Of a stretch of DNA of 64,000 nucleotides, positions 1 through 13,900 are shown in pieces. The notes below the pieces were generated by a model that saw only the letters and a list, made by a program, of their open reading frames with translations, had not been told where the DNA came from and searched no databases. Positions within the stretch are counted from its first letter, which is position 1, and each line of letters opens with the position of its first letter. Origin of the DNA: Dicaeum eximium. Taxonomy: Eukaryota; Chordata; Aves; Passeriformes; Dicaeidae. The position numbers and the translations under genes are program-made. Where the stretch lies: NCBI GenBank assembly GCA_013396995.1, contig VWZP01006707.1, forward strand, positions 664,118 through 728,117, in the 5' to 3' direction.

Positions 1-2812
1 ACTTTGTTTTCCTGTTGGATTCCAGTGAAATGGCACAGCTGGCCACTGGCTGCTCTGAAGGGAGGAACTGTGCTGGGGACAGAGACTGCAACTCAGGCTC
101 CCCAGAGAGAGGAGGCTGTCCCTTCAACAGCCACCTCTGCCCTGGGCAATGAGTGTCTGGCACTCCTCTAGATGATGCTATGTCTCATAAAGCTAATGTT
201 TATTTCAGCTGGAGAAGTCCCCAGAAAGTAATGATAGTTCAAAAGCTTCAATGTTTCAGGTAATTCTGTTCCCAACCTGGAGAAGAGGAAGAATTTCCAA
301 ATCTTGTAAGTCCCTGTTGGTTGTGTTGCCAAGATGCTAACAGCAATTCTCATCTGTGGCTTGACTTTTTAAAGTACGCTTCAGATTCGGGAGCGAAGCC
401 ATACATGGTTGAGCATGTATCTGCCCACAGACCCTTCTCAACATCCCCCTTCCCTCCTTCCCTTCCAACACTCCAATTCAGAGTTGCTCTGTTGATAACT
501 GTAGGATGTAGATTGCACAGAGTAACCCCAGAATTCTTGATTTTGTGTCCTTTGGTATTCTTGCCTTGACTTTCTGAAACAGAAACATGAAGTGAATGTG
601 AGTTTAGAGAGTTTCTCTGTATTTAGCCTGTGGGCTGAGTTGGGAAGGTGGAAGATGAAGCTGAGGCTGGTTTTCCTTTTGTCTTTATTATGGACAGATT
701 CTCTTTCCCAAGACATCTTGTTGACTTATTATTTGGAAGTCTTTTGACTAACTGCAGATAAATTAATTTAGTGCCTTTTATGTTTTGTAAAAAGGCTGTG
801 TGATGTAGCCTGTATGACTATAGTTGCCTTTAAATTGTGGGTTGAAAAAAGATACAACAAACCAAAAGCTGGGGGTCTATTAAAATGAAGATGTATGGGC
901 TAGTCCTCAGTAGGCATCAATCCATATCATTTGAACTTCAAAAACTGGACCTGTTTCTGTCTTTGCAAGCTGGAGTGTGTCTGGATGAAGGAACAGGACT
1001 GCCTCATTTTTGTGTCAAGAAGAGGTGAAAACCCCCAGCCCACAAAGAAACACATGCTGCTTTGCTTACTTTACCTTGCTCCATTTGACTCAGGTTATCA
1101 GAAAGGCCATAAGTTTTCATTCTTTGTATTTTGTCCCAGAACAATCATGGAGTTCCTCTCAGTTTTCCTCAGCTCTGAAGACATAATATCTGGCCTTAAC
1201 AAATGGAAAAATAGAACTGAAGTTGACAGTGGCCAGAATGCATGGTTGTGTTCTTAACATTAATATGTTATGCATATGTGTCTAACCTATACCCAATGCA
1301 GCTTTCCCCTCTCCAGCCTGAAATTCCACAACAGATGCTGTCCAAATATTTGTGGCAGCATCCAAAAAGAGAGCCACAAGATGCAGCACTTGGCAGGGAG
1401 CCACATGGTAATGGATGGACACAAACATCATTTTGTTCAGAGCAACCAGTGTTTTCTGCCTAGCTGGAAAATGGGGGATAGACTTGTGGCTGAATGTCAC
1501 AAGGAAGTTAAAATTTCTGGCCTAAAATAGTAAGTAGGATATAAAGTGTTTTGAAGAGCAACACTAAGCTAGCTGCTGTGGACTGTCTCCAGCTTAATTT
1601 TTTGTTTATTACATATGATTGAAACGAGTATAATACATATTGTTTGGTTGAAATTACTTAGTTAGCTCAGGCCTCCAGGGCAAACAGACAAACCTTTTGA
1701 AACACTTTCTATAGACACATCTTTAAAATAGGTTCTATTTAAGAAAAAAAGCTGTAATTTGTTTTTTGGTGGTTTTTAAAGCAATATTTGTAAGTTATTT
1801 AAAGAAAATAAATAGCTAAGAGCTATTTACTTCAAATCTTCAATTTGAAAAATTTTCAACTCAAAGTCCTGACTAATGTGGTGCAGACTCTTCATTTTGT
1901 GAACTACTATACTGGGTTTTTTCTAAATGTTGTACATTTTTATGTTCTCTTCTGCTCTTAGCTCTTTTGCAATGGACGGGTCAGTCTTCTGCCTTGATGT
2001 TCTTAAATTCTTTGGTGGTTCCTTAATCCTGAGCACAGGGCTGAGAATACCTTAGTATTAATCTTCCATGTGAAGAGCATCATTCAGATCTGAGTCTGAG
2101 GTTCTTGTGCCCTTTTCAACCTCTACTACACAATATTAAAGATGGGGTTTTAGAACTGAATGTTAGAACTGCACTGTCCTTGCTGGCTTATTTCACACTA
2201 ATCACAAAGTAGGCATCATACAGCAGCAGGCTTTTGGTGGCTTTAAACTGAAACTATCATCTTTACCATGAAAAATACCCTATTTGAGGTTACCTCATGC
2301 CCATGCATCTACATTAAATCTACAGTTCCCATAGATACCCAGGTGGGTATATCTGCACTGGAATGTCAGGAGGGCATTGCCTGCCTACGTTAGATCCTGC
2401 CCTGCAAAGTGGAGGATATGTGTTGCTTAAATTCACAACACCATAATGAAGTCAGTCATCAGTCTGTTCTGGTCCTTTGCACAGAATAGATGTTGCTTTG
2501 CAGGAGGAAATGTATTAGCAGGAAAAAGAAAATGAAATTAAAACCTGAGCCGGTTTAGAACAGTGTATGACAAACCACTGAATCTTGTGCCAGTATGTTT
2601 ACCTTGGCAGGCCTCCCCTCTCTCCTGCTAGAAGAACCAAGTTCTCTCTGCTATGAGAATTCTTTTGTGGATGTTAAAAAAAAAAAGAAGAGAAACAGAA
2701 AAGAAAAACAAAACAACCACCCTGCAGCAGATCATTCATCATACACAGAGAAGGAGCATGAAAGGGGATTTGCTTTGACCTAGTTAGAAAAACAAAAACA
2801 AAGACACTTTCT
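1..2812. other. Left flank, no gene recognised
   Basis: AT-rich non-coding sequence with only short open frames on either strand. It may contain the 3' untranslated region of the minus-strand gene if that gene ends near 2.8 kb. TTTATT (AATAAA on the minus strand) occurs at several places, including near 675 and 1603, but none can be tied to a transcript. Confidence 0.4.
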
Positions 2813-2870
2813 CTAATTGCCCAAATGACTCAATTGGGATTGGGTGTCAAAAGTAACAAATCTCTGACTC
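2813..2870 (-). CDS. Candidate last exon of the C8orf58-like gene (tentative)
   Basis: The acceptor catacagttctgcag|G supplies the one base needed after exon 6 (AG+G). The frame then reads SQRFVTFDTQSQLSHLGN and stops at 2815-2813. Length and composition suit a short terminal exon. A rival lies at 4630-4507, where a better pyrimidine tract precedes 41 codons of less protein-like sequence. Other rivals read only a few residues. I cannot decide between them, and the true last exon may be elsewhere. Confidence 0.25.
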
Positions 2871-4998
2871 CTGCAGAACTGTATGTTAATACAGGGCAGC
2901 AGGCTCTGTTCCAGTGCAAGACCTGGAGCCCAAGAAAGCCCAGATAAGCAAAAGCCAGCCAACTCCATGTGTCTGCATGTATAAACAGGACCAGGAGCCA
3001 GGACAAACATGTTTCATAAATGATAACAAAGACAGTGGCTTTAAATGCTGAGAGTATCAGGGCTTCAAGGTTTGCTTTGACAAGAGCTGCAGATGAGTGA
3101 CACTTTACTGCTTTACCATTCTGGTACTGCTGCAGGAAGAGTCTGTCTAACTGTGCAGCAGCATTTGCTGGTCTGTCATTGATCCACTAAGCCTGACTTT
3201 TTACTTCATAGGAGCCTGAGAGCAACTGCATATCCAAACTGCCACATGAAGAAGGTGCTCAACTTTTCCACACACCAGTGAAAAGGACAGGGACTCTGCT
3301 ATTGCTGGGTTTGGGGTAAAAAGAGCAAGACCAAATACAGATAGGGCTGGGGAATAAGAGCTAGAATGAAGGAGAAAAGGAAATGGAGGGCGATAAGGGG
3401 CATGAGTAGAGGCAAGGGTTTTATGTAGATATACGGGAGAAGGAAGTTAGTAGAAGGAAAGGCCATTCATCAGCTACTGAAAGCAACCTGCAAAATTCAG
3501 TGTACAAGAGCTCTGAAGATGCCTGGATACAGCCAGGCAAAAACCTATCCATATGGCATCTCATTTTACAGCATTTCCATGATAGCAGCAGTTGTCCATT
3601 CTAGGAGACTAATTTCTAGGGAGCTAGAATTTCTGCTAGGAGCTATTGGGCTGACTCTTCATTGGAAATACATTAATTTAGGCAGCTGAGGACCTAGCCT
3701 TCAATTCTCATGCAGGGACTGCTGGCGTTGTCCTCTGTGCTGTGGAGATGGGGCAAGCAGAAAGTTAGAGACAGAACTTTTCTGAAACCCAAATAAAAGT
3801 GCTGGTTCTATTCCTGTTTAGGGGGAAGGTTCACATAAGTTTGTATTTTTTCCCCAGCTGGTTCACCATCTATTTTAGATGGAACTGTTTGATCTCTCTC
3901 TGCTTTGTGTTTCTTTCAGTTTCCCAAACAATAGGAGGAAGCTCTCCTGTTACGTGTGCTTGGGCCCCAACCAACCTTTTCCCAGCTGGAAAAATCACTC
4001 CATGTATTAGAGAGGGTTTTTTTTCCAGCTGTAATTATAAGATTCCGAGTTCCCTTATGCATTTTGTAAGGTAGGTACAGGCTGTCTTAAGGGAAACAAT
4101 AGGACATTCCTGAGTGCTTAAACAACTGCTGTTTCCCCCCCATCACCCCCTCTAAAACTGGAGGAGGGCTTAAGCACATTTGAGCTGTTCCGCTGAAGGT
4201 TACTGAGACCTCAGCTGAAAAAACATTCAGGGAGGTGCACAGCTCCATGTAATGCTCCTGCTTTGGTGACTAAGATACCCAGGCTCTTCCTGTTACCTGA
4301 TTACATACACAAACACTCCAAATTCACCAGAGTAGCTGGGAATATCTGTGCAAGGGGTAGCTGGCAGAACTGTCACATGCAATACACAGTTTAGTTCAGA
4401 GGCCAGGCTACAGCCAGCCTGGTAGACAAACTTGCCCAAGGGAGCAGCATGGATCACTTAATAGAAATAAGACTTCATATTTGACCCAAATATTCATCTA
4501 CAGAAGCTAACAGGTCCCACCCACAAGCACACATTCAGCAAACTTCATTTCTTCTTCCTCTGACAAAAACCATCCAGCTAATCCTGACTGTCCCATCCCA
4601 ACACACATCAGTACAATGTGGTTTGTCCCACTGGATGAAAGGTGGAAAAGCAGACAAAGGAGAGCATTAATGCTGACTGCAATGCTTAGGAGGGAGCAGA
4701 AAGACTAATAACTAGGCTATAAAATGGCTCTGGCTAATTGTCATCATCCTCTTGCCCTACTGGGGAGAAATGCCTTATTTTAGGGACCCTAATGTTTCCA
4801 TGATTCTCACACAGGTAACATGCAGTTGGGATCCTGGAGCATCTGGGCACTAAGGAAGCAAACAGTATTGCTAGCCAGGACCAGCACATGACACAGAATT
4901 AAGGTAAGGAGTGGTCTTCTCCAGGCAGCAACAACCAGAGGTAAACCTTCTGCCACCTCCTCCCAACACTACATTAAAATCTCCCACAGCATTCTCTC

Positions 4999-7900
4999 AC
5001 CTATACAACTGTGGGCAGGACCTCTTCAGAGCAGCAGAGGACAGCCCCAGCTTGTTCTGGTTTGTCAGCCGTGTCTTCCTCACAAGATCTCTCATTCTCC
5101 TCCAAGCATGGCCCTCACCCTGGGGAGCAAAAAGAAACCACAACTTAAAGGACCAGAGGCAAGTTGCTGGCAGACTTCATCTGGTCAATATATGATACTT
5201 TGGGGTACTCCAGGGTGATGGGAAGAGGGAAGTTTCTTTAATTCAGACAGATAGGGGTCAGGGCCCACAAAATAATTTTTAACACTGCAATGATGCCCAG
5301 TGGCCAGCCTGTACCTGTACAGGACACAAGGAGATAGGATTGTTGAACTCTGAGTAATACCATCTTTTTCTGTATTTTGTTTGGTAACATTTCTCTGCCT
5401 AGGACTCTGCTGTTCTTTCTGACTTGGGATTTCAGAAAGTGAGGGCACCTCACTGGTGAATGCTGAGTAGCTGCCTAAGGGCACGTTTTACCCTATTGTT
5501 ATGCTGTGCTAAAGGAGAAGATCGGTTTGGTTTCCTACCTACTCACATGCACCAGGGGGCCTTAACAACAAAACCCAAAAAAGCAGATTGACTCTCTTAT
5601 CCTTTCTATTAGGCCAGGTGCATTGGTATCAGCCTTTCTTAAGGTGGTAGCTTTTGTGGAACATGAATTAGAAGAGATCAAGCCTTTGTTTCTCTGTCAC
5701 GTCAGCAAGCCACAGCTATTGGGCCCTTACATTTGAAATGCTAATAGAGATTATCAGGAGGTCAGGGAGTCTCAGGAGGCCATCTCTAATCTTTGTTCTC
5801 TCCAGGCCAGGCTCATCTGGACCGGTGAACCAAATGCAGCTACGAATCAAAAAGTTTTTCTTTTTTTTTCCCAATATTGTTTTAAATTTCCTAAAGTGAT
5901 GACTGGAAAACCTGGGGAACAGAACAAAAATTATCATGTCCCAGAACTAGCATAATGGAGAGAAATTATTCCCATTTCAGTGAATTTCTGAAACCACTGT
6001 CACGTTCCTGACATTGTTCTGCCCTGTCCCGAGGTTCCTCCTCGCTGTGTGCTGGTGCTGCTGTGCCACAAGCAGAGCCATTACTACAGGAGTTGTGGCC
6101 ACCTTGAGAGCACAATCTGGCAGCTGTCCAGCGACACTTACCAGCCCCAGCCATGCCTATTGCAATAGTTCTTGGGAATGTGCAAAGTTTTCACTTCAAA
6201 ACTTCAGATGAGGTCATGGCTCAGCTGAGAACTGCAACACCTGATTCAGTGCTATTGAGTTAATTGCCTGTAAGCACGACTGTTTGCTCATGGAAATAGC
6301 AAACCTCTGTGTTTACTGCTAGGATTAATGTGTGCTGCCAGGGTTTTGAGGCCTCTGCAGTTAGTCCCTCGTTATGCTGGTGTTGTCTCAGACAAGCAAG
6401 CACTGCTGATACCGAGGAAAGGCTGAGCAGCTGATGCTCCTGTCGTCCGTGAGAGTAAACTTCGGGGGTGAGTAAACCTCTTTTGTTCATACAATGCTGT
6501 GCACTACACGGGCTTACTCACTGATAAGGTAGACACAAATTAAATATATTCTGCAAAGGCAGTACATACCGAGATGTTCTTACTGACGTCCAGAGCCTAA
6601 AAACAAAAGGCAAATACATTGATAAATAACAAGACAGCGAGACCATCTCCCAGCTTTTGCAACAGATAGGCTCTGTTCTCAGCTCTGCCCTGGAATGTAC
6701 CCACAGCCTTGATCGTGTCCTTTATCTCTTTTTAGACTCAGTCCCTCACATGTGTGATAATCCCTTCTTTCTCCTTCCACCTCCTGCCTCTCTTTTGTAT
6801 TTAAGCTGCCAGTTCATGTGTATAGTACCTAGTATGCTGGGGATGGGTGTAACAGACAGAATTCTTGTACAGTACCTGCACTGTAGGAATAAATGGAGTA
6901 TTTCATGTTCAGGGTACAAAATCCAATACTAAGGTGTGATGTAACAAGAGAGGATGAGGATTCAGTTTAAAGAGCATGTATCTGGATTCTACCGTCCTGT
7001 GAAGTCATCAGAACTTCCCACATTCTTAAAATACTCTGGAAGCTGGCTGGACACAGGGCAGAGCATGGAGCACCTTTCAGGCCTCAGCTTTAATTTGGGT
7101 TCTGAAGTTCACTGAAGTGTTTGTAACCTATTTGCAACTTAAGAGTGGAGATTTGATGAGGTCTTTCCCCTGAGAGACCTACTCCTTCCTCTTTCCTGTT
7201 TGCAGGGCTGGGAATACTCTGATTAGAGTCTCTGCTCTGGCATTTCAGCACTTCTGAACCCCTCTGGAACATGAAATTGCTGGGGCAGTCGCAAACAATG
7301 GGAAAGAAAGGGAGAGGAAAGCATTCATCCTCACTCCCTTGGACTTCAGTGATACAGATTTGCTGAAATACATTCTCTGGAATATACTTTGAGGACTGGA
7401 GCTAATTACATTGATATGCTGCCAGTCTGGTAATAAGTGTGGCCAGCTAAGGATTGATCCTCTAAAATTTTTATTAGTGGTAATGAATACTTGGGTTAAT
7501 CTCACTAGCATCAGTAGTGGAGATACTTATGACAGAGTCCACACAGTAAGTTATTTGGAGTTGGTAAGGACTAAACCCCATGCTGCTGTCTGCAGTGCTC
7601 CTCTCTCCTGCATCAGTGATCCACTTGTGCCTTTCCTGGCATAAAGGCATAGTCCTTCTTCATTTAAGGTTGGGAGCAGAGAGACACAGACCCCCCTGAC
7701 CCTCGCTGGCCCAGCTCCGCTCGGTAGCAGACAAGGTTGGATTCTCTCCTGGCACCTCATTCTGATCTGCCTGAGCAGAACTTCTCTCTGCTTCTCCCAC
7801 GGATCCCACTCAGAGTCAGGTTCCAAGCTTATCACTCACCTTTCTTACTGCAGGGTCCTTTGACAGAAAAGCCTGTCCCTCAGCCATACTCCCAACTTCT

Positions 7901-10900
7901 CTGAATTCATTCTCCTTGTTGTTCCTATTGTTTGATGACTTCTTGAGCCCCGTTATCAGCTGGCTCTTTCCTGATTCCAGGTATCTCTCACTTCCTGCAA
8001 TGAAATGCAAGGACTTATTTCTTAGCAGTGTCCTGCCAGGATGGCCTCTGGGCAGTGCTGGCAGCAAGTTGTAACTTCAGATGGGATGAGAACCTTACGG
8101 ACTTAAAGACGGGATAAGATCCTGTGTGATCCCAAAGGCTCTGACTCAATCTTGCAACAAAGTTGTTCTGTGTTTCACCAGGTATTAGAAACAAGCTGAA
8201 ATCCAAGGTTTAAAATAAATGGATCAGCCTCATTTAGTGAGCTGGTTCACCTCTAACAGACTTTTCATCTGGTTTTATCATCAGTAGGCTGAGCCCAGTG
8301 TTTCTCAGCCTTCTGCAAAAGTTGGTCTCTGGATCCAAGCTTTGCAGCTGGGGCTTATTTCCACTTGGTCTATAGAATAAGTCACCCTCCAGGAATGTGT
8401 TCTGTGCCTACTTGAGAGGGTAGAAGACTAACAACAGGCGTAAGGTTTTCCATCTTAGATCAAATCCTACCTTGCCTGGGTGGAGGCGGGCTCCACTAAT
8501 GGTCCCATTCAGGCATGCTAAGTTTCCAAAAGATCTATTTTATAATTCATTTGTCTTCATCTTTACAGCCACAGCTGCAAAGCAAAAACCCCCTATTCAC
8601 ACACACAAAGCAGCCAGTGTTAAAATCCTAGGTATAGACAGAGCATTTTAAATTGCTTTTCTCTGAAATTTCAGCTAGGGTTTAGTTCTACGAAAACCTT
8701 GCTCTGTTCCCAACAGTCTTTCCTAGGGAAAAGAAAGTGGCTGGTCAGCTTGTTTGACCAAGTGATAGCAAACAGGAGGGCAGGTTAGGGGTATTAGAAC
8801 TCACCATTGCAGCTGCTCAGCTTCTCAGTGTTTGCTCCTATTTCTGGGATGATGGAAAGATCAGAAGGGTTTCCAGTCTGAACTAAGAGGCTGTGAGGTC
8901 TACTCCTCCCGGAAAAACTTGTTTTCATGTCTTGATATGAGTTAAGGAAGATACTGGCAGCTCCACAGGAGCAATGCTGCAGAAGGTATTCCTGTACCAG
9001 ACAAAAAGAAAGCATGCAGGCTCTCAGGCTGCAACAGCCCAAGGTAATGGGTGGTGTGACACTCAGAGAAGTTGTAAACATTCCAGCCCAGGGATGTCCA
9101 TCCTTGTCCTAGGACCCACCAGAACCCAGACAAATTATTTGATTCTCTAAAGGGCTTTACAGCCTGTAATTAGTAAGACAGAGCTTTCATGGCTTCATTG
9201 GCATTTAACTTAAATTGCCTGATACTCAGCATCTTTTCAGTTTGTTTCCCAGAAGGAATTGAATACAAGTTTCTAAACAGAGAGCTGTTCAGCTAAGGCA
9301 TTTGTGTAAATAAACAGATCAGTTATAACAATGACTCATATTTTAAGATGTTATTTGTTTTGGAGCATGCACTGACAACAATATCTTGTATTTTTATTGA
9401 TGGGATGCCGCAGCTTTCTTGTGTGTTACCAGCCAGATTGACTGTGTGCAGTACTTCAGTCAGTGTACTACTCCTGTTGCTGGTGAGGTGAGGAAGGGGA
9501 GATTTTTCTACCTTGCACAGCCATGTTGCAGAAGAGTTTAGTAGGATAGGAAGGAAGGAAGGAGAGTTCAGTCCAGCTGAAGCAGAAAGGGAACCAAACT
9601 GTTTACTGGTGTAAACTCCAGCACCTCTGGAGACCCCCAAGCAACTGACAGTTTCAACATCACTTCTCATCTGGATATGCTGTCACAGCAGTGTGCCACT
9701 TGCCATTACTCATACCTTTGGGACATGCTTAGCAAATCTGATGAAAGATGCTGGGTTTGGCCCATGGTATTACAGATTTCCCTGTAAAGCAAAGGATGTG
9801 GAGCAGCAGTGCTCCCTTTGTGTCCCAGGATCAAAGCCATCATTTCAGTGGTGATGTCTGTGCACCTCTCAAGAACATCACTGAGATGTTTGTCATTGGT
9901 TATCTACAATCCTCATGACCAGCTCTTAATACCATGTTAACCCCATGTTCTGGGAGTTGTATCTTCCCTAGCCATGTCTGGGACATGGGAATCTTTCCAC
10001 GCTCATATGTGGAGAGTGAATGTGGTTTGTAGAGGAGTCTTTGCATGCCCTCCAAATTGTGGATAGCAATCTTCATGTTTCATGGCAAATGGGTTCCTCT
10101 TCTATTCAGAGGGGCTATGACTGACGAAGAAAATGATGGAGAGCTGCTCAAATATAGGAGATGCAGGCACCACAGGATACCTGGGAGCATCCAGTTTTGT
10201 AGACCACACTGCAAGCCCTGAATGTTACATCTGAGGATCCAATTCCCCACTGAACAGTATGAGACAAATGCATCTGAGAAGACACTGCTGAGAGACCGTC
10301 AGAAGTACCAAAAATATCAAAGTTTCAAATATTTAAATGAAAGCACAGTGCCTTTCATTTCAGTGGGAGCTGGGGAGGGGGCACGTACACCAGATGAATC
10401 TGCAGCTTTGAGCAATGACTCACAGTTGTAAAGCTTCAGGAAATGTGTTAACAATTCCCAGGCTCTGTGTAGGAGGCTGCATTCCTCTGAGTGTGAGAGA
10501 TGGGTACATGGAAATGACAAGCTGCTCTGCTCTGCAACCTGACTCAGAACTTGGCTTTGGCTCTGAGGAGGAGTCAGTCACCTACTGCAGATCCAGCCCC
10601 AGCAGGTGGGAGAGCAGCACCAGGGGAACAATGACGCTATCGGGAGAATAAAAGACTCACCACAGCACTGCTGGGAAGAAATAGCTGAGTGTGATAAACC
10701 CTTTCTGTTCCTTTGGGGAGTGTTAAAATAAACAAAAAGGCAGGGGAGAAAGAAGATGGAAATCTGGTGTGATGACTGAAGAATAGGTGGGGTAGAGCTT
10801 AATAAAATATGCAGGAGCTAAAAAATGCTGATGGAAATGCTAAGAAGACCCTGAAATTATTTGCAAATTTCAGTCAGATTTTCCAGCTAGCTCTTGCTGA

Positions 10901-13900
10901 TAAAAATGACAAATGGGAACACTGAAATGGTTTAATGTCAGAGATTCTTCGTCTGGCAGCTCAGGAGCATAGGAAGGGAAAAAAAGCATGGAGCTGGGTC
11001 ATGGTATCGCTGCTTCTCTTTCCTCTTGTGTCTGTTTTGTGAAAAATTCTGGGATTTTGACAGTTTTAAACCAGAAGGAAATGAAAGATCTCATAATTCA
11101 ATACACAATTGCTAAGAAGCTCCGTGGATTTTGTTTTGATAGCATTGAGGAGAGAAGGATTTTGTTTTGAGCATGGAGGAGTTGTAAACTTGGGAAGTTT
11201 ACAACTGTAGAGAAGAAAATGTTACTGACTTAGAGCAGGCCATTGCACGAGGTGAGAAGGAGAAGGGTGCTTTTTAACTCAACAGAAGCAAGCACATTTA
11301 GGAAACAAAACTGGATAAGAACAGAAACTCAATCCTAGTCTCAGGAAACTAAACCCATTGTGATGGGTGAGGTCTGCCTGAAGACCAGAGTACCCAGCCC
11401 AGGGGAGTGCTGGATGTGGTAAACTGGCATCTTCCCGCATACAGAACTTTCTGTTTGGGCCTTGAGTTCATTATTTAAGATGTATTACTCAATGGAAGAT
11501 ACTATGGTGTCTGCTTACCTCTTTTATCTGACTCATCTTGTGCTCCTTCTGCAAGCTGCACACTTGTTTTTGGAGACGCAGGTTGTGCTCCTGAAGCTGC
11601 CCAATCTTCTCAATCAGCTGACAGATGTGTTCTAGGTATCCCAGACCAGATCCCAGGGCTTTGCTGTTACTCTGGTTCACCTGCAATGACAGTGCATCTT
11701 AGACCATGGAGTAATAACGGAGCAATTCTTACTAGGAGCTGAGAGCCCTGCACACTCCTTACAGTCAGGTCCTGTGATAAAGTTGGGCTTCCTCTTGCAA
11801 GGGGCTTTGGTCTTACCACTGATTTGAGTGACAGCATCACTTGCTGAAGCTCTTTTCTGAATTACTCAGCAATTTCCACTGCCAGAGGGACTCTTCTGAC
11901 TTATCACAGGCTGATGCAGAAGAAAACTTCATGACAGCCTGTTTCTAGTTCTACCTCCCAGTCTAATTTTTGTCTTTTACTGGCAACAGAAGCCTTACAA
12001 ATATGGTTCTACTGTATGCTACAGATGGCTGGAGCTGGTATGGTTCACTTAGCCCACAATTCTCAGTGCCAGTCACACTTATGTGGGCTTGGCTCCTACC
12101 CAAAGGCACGTATCTGCAGGGCGCATTGATCTGCTGAGCTCTGACCAGCTTGGGGGTACGCTTTGTCTGCTGTCCTCTGGCCCTCATCATTGGTGTATTT
12201 GTGAGAGAAACATACTTGAACCGTGCTGCCAAAGTGAAAGAACATCTTTCCATTAGTCCTTAGTAGATTCCAGCTTACATCCCTGCTGCTACTTTCTCAG
12301 TTTTCAAGAGATGCCTGAAGAAAGTTTGCAGGATCAACTGTGCTGTGTGGCTGTGGAAGGATAATCTCTACTACCAATTTCTCCTCACCCAGGACCTGCC
12401 AGAGTCTCACTGCTGCTCAGCCAAGGGCAATGCTGGAGACAGAGAGTAATTGTGTGGCAGAAGAAAAGCTAGATGCTTCCCAGCCTCCTGCTCTGCACTT
12501 CACCATTTGTGGTGGCAAGAGCTGCCCGTGCACAGCGAGCGTCCTCCCCATGCCACGCTCGGGCTGTGCCGAATGTGCCGCTACCAAACACGAGCCTTGG
12601 CGCTGCCTGCTGATGTGCGTGTGATATCAGCCAGTAAAACAAGCCTCCATCTTTACAAAAGCAGTGCTCTAAGTTTATCTTACTTCAAAAAATAAGTTCC
12701 CTCTACAAAAGCAGGAAGCTAACTCTGTCTCCTTTCCCACAACAATCTACATTTTTGGGGAAATGCCAGCCCTGGGACTCTTCCTGTCTTTTCATTATGT
12801 CAGAAAGCTCATGGTGTGTTCAAAAATAATCAACATTAGGATTTACTTCTTTTTAAACAAATGATGATACAATGTTATTTATAAACAGGTATTATTAAAT
12901 CCAGATGCTTTTGTGTCTGAAGTTGGGACACAAGTTGTTGACTCCAAGTCAAGCAGTCATTCATTTCATGACTTTTATTTTCCTCTCAGGCAGAGCCTGC
13001 AAGAAATGGTGGCAAGGCAAAAGTTACTCAGCCATAAAACTGAGTATTTACTGTGGCTGTGCAATGGGAAGGGCCACAGCCCCAGGATACAAAGGGAGAA
13101 CAAAACCTATGTGGTATATGGTGGGAAAAGCTTGAATCAAAAGCACTATAACCAATGTATCCAGAAGCAACTAGGGATTTGGGGGTGCCCAGCTTGAGAA
13201 GCATAATTTTCAGAAAGTACATCTGTATCAGCTTCTGAAAATTTGGCCATTTCGAGCTGTCCCAAAATGAGCAGTCATTTTTTGTACACTGTTCCAATAG
13301 ATAGTCATAAGTTCCTTACTACCCCTGAAAATATAGGCTTTCTGCCACACTGTACCCTCTTTTTTGCACATCTAGCAACTCCCCTTCCTGCCAATATACT
13401 ACTGCATGACTGCTGGCATGTCTGTAGTGCCCTACGGAGACACTGAGCTAAATCCAACCCATTATAGCTGTGGAAACACAAGGGGAGGCTACAAGGGACA
13501 GACAAGGTCTTGGAGAATAGGATGAAGTAAAACATTGGGCTCTAACTTAGATTGGAGAAAAAGAATGAAGCGTTTGACTGTGACCTCTTTCACTCAGAGG
13601 CCCTCTTTTTGCTCCATATTTGTCCTGTGCTTAATGTTGTACAGTCCTGCTTCGTGTCTGTGGCTGCTGGGTTTGTAGGGCAAAAGGGGCAGGGGGAGGA
13701 GAGAAGAAGGTCCTGGTTTTCTGTGCTCTGTGTCTAGGGCTGAAGGCTCTGGAAAGCAAAGGTGTGTTTGGGATGAGCGTGGGAAAAAACCTGGCTTTTA
13801 GCAAAAGTTAGAGAGAATTTCTAACTCCTGAGAGTAAATACAGGTACCCAGAAAATGAGAGGGAAAAGGTGTACAGTAATTGCTCCAGGTATTGGGGCAA

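Noticed and set aside
5749..5818. Exon-like segment on the minus strand between exons 5 and 6 of the C8orf58-like gene
   Set aside because: It has a GT donor-like end, but the acceptor side lacks a pyrimidine tract, and exons 5 and 6 already join in phase without it.
12913..13197. 94-codon plus-strand frame
   Set aside because: No start context, splice sites or family resemblance; it lies inside an intron of the minus-strand gene.
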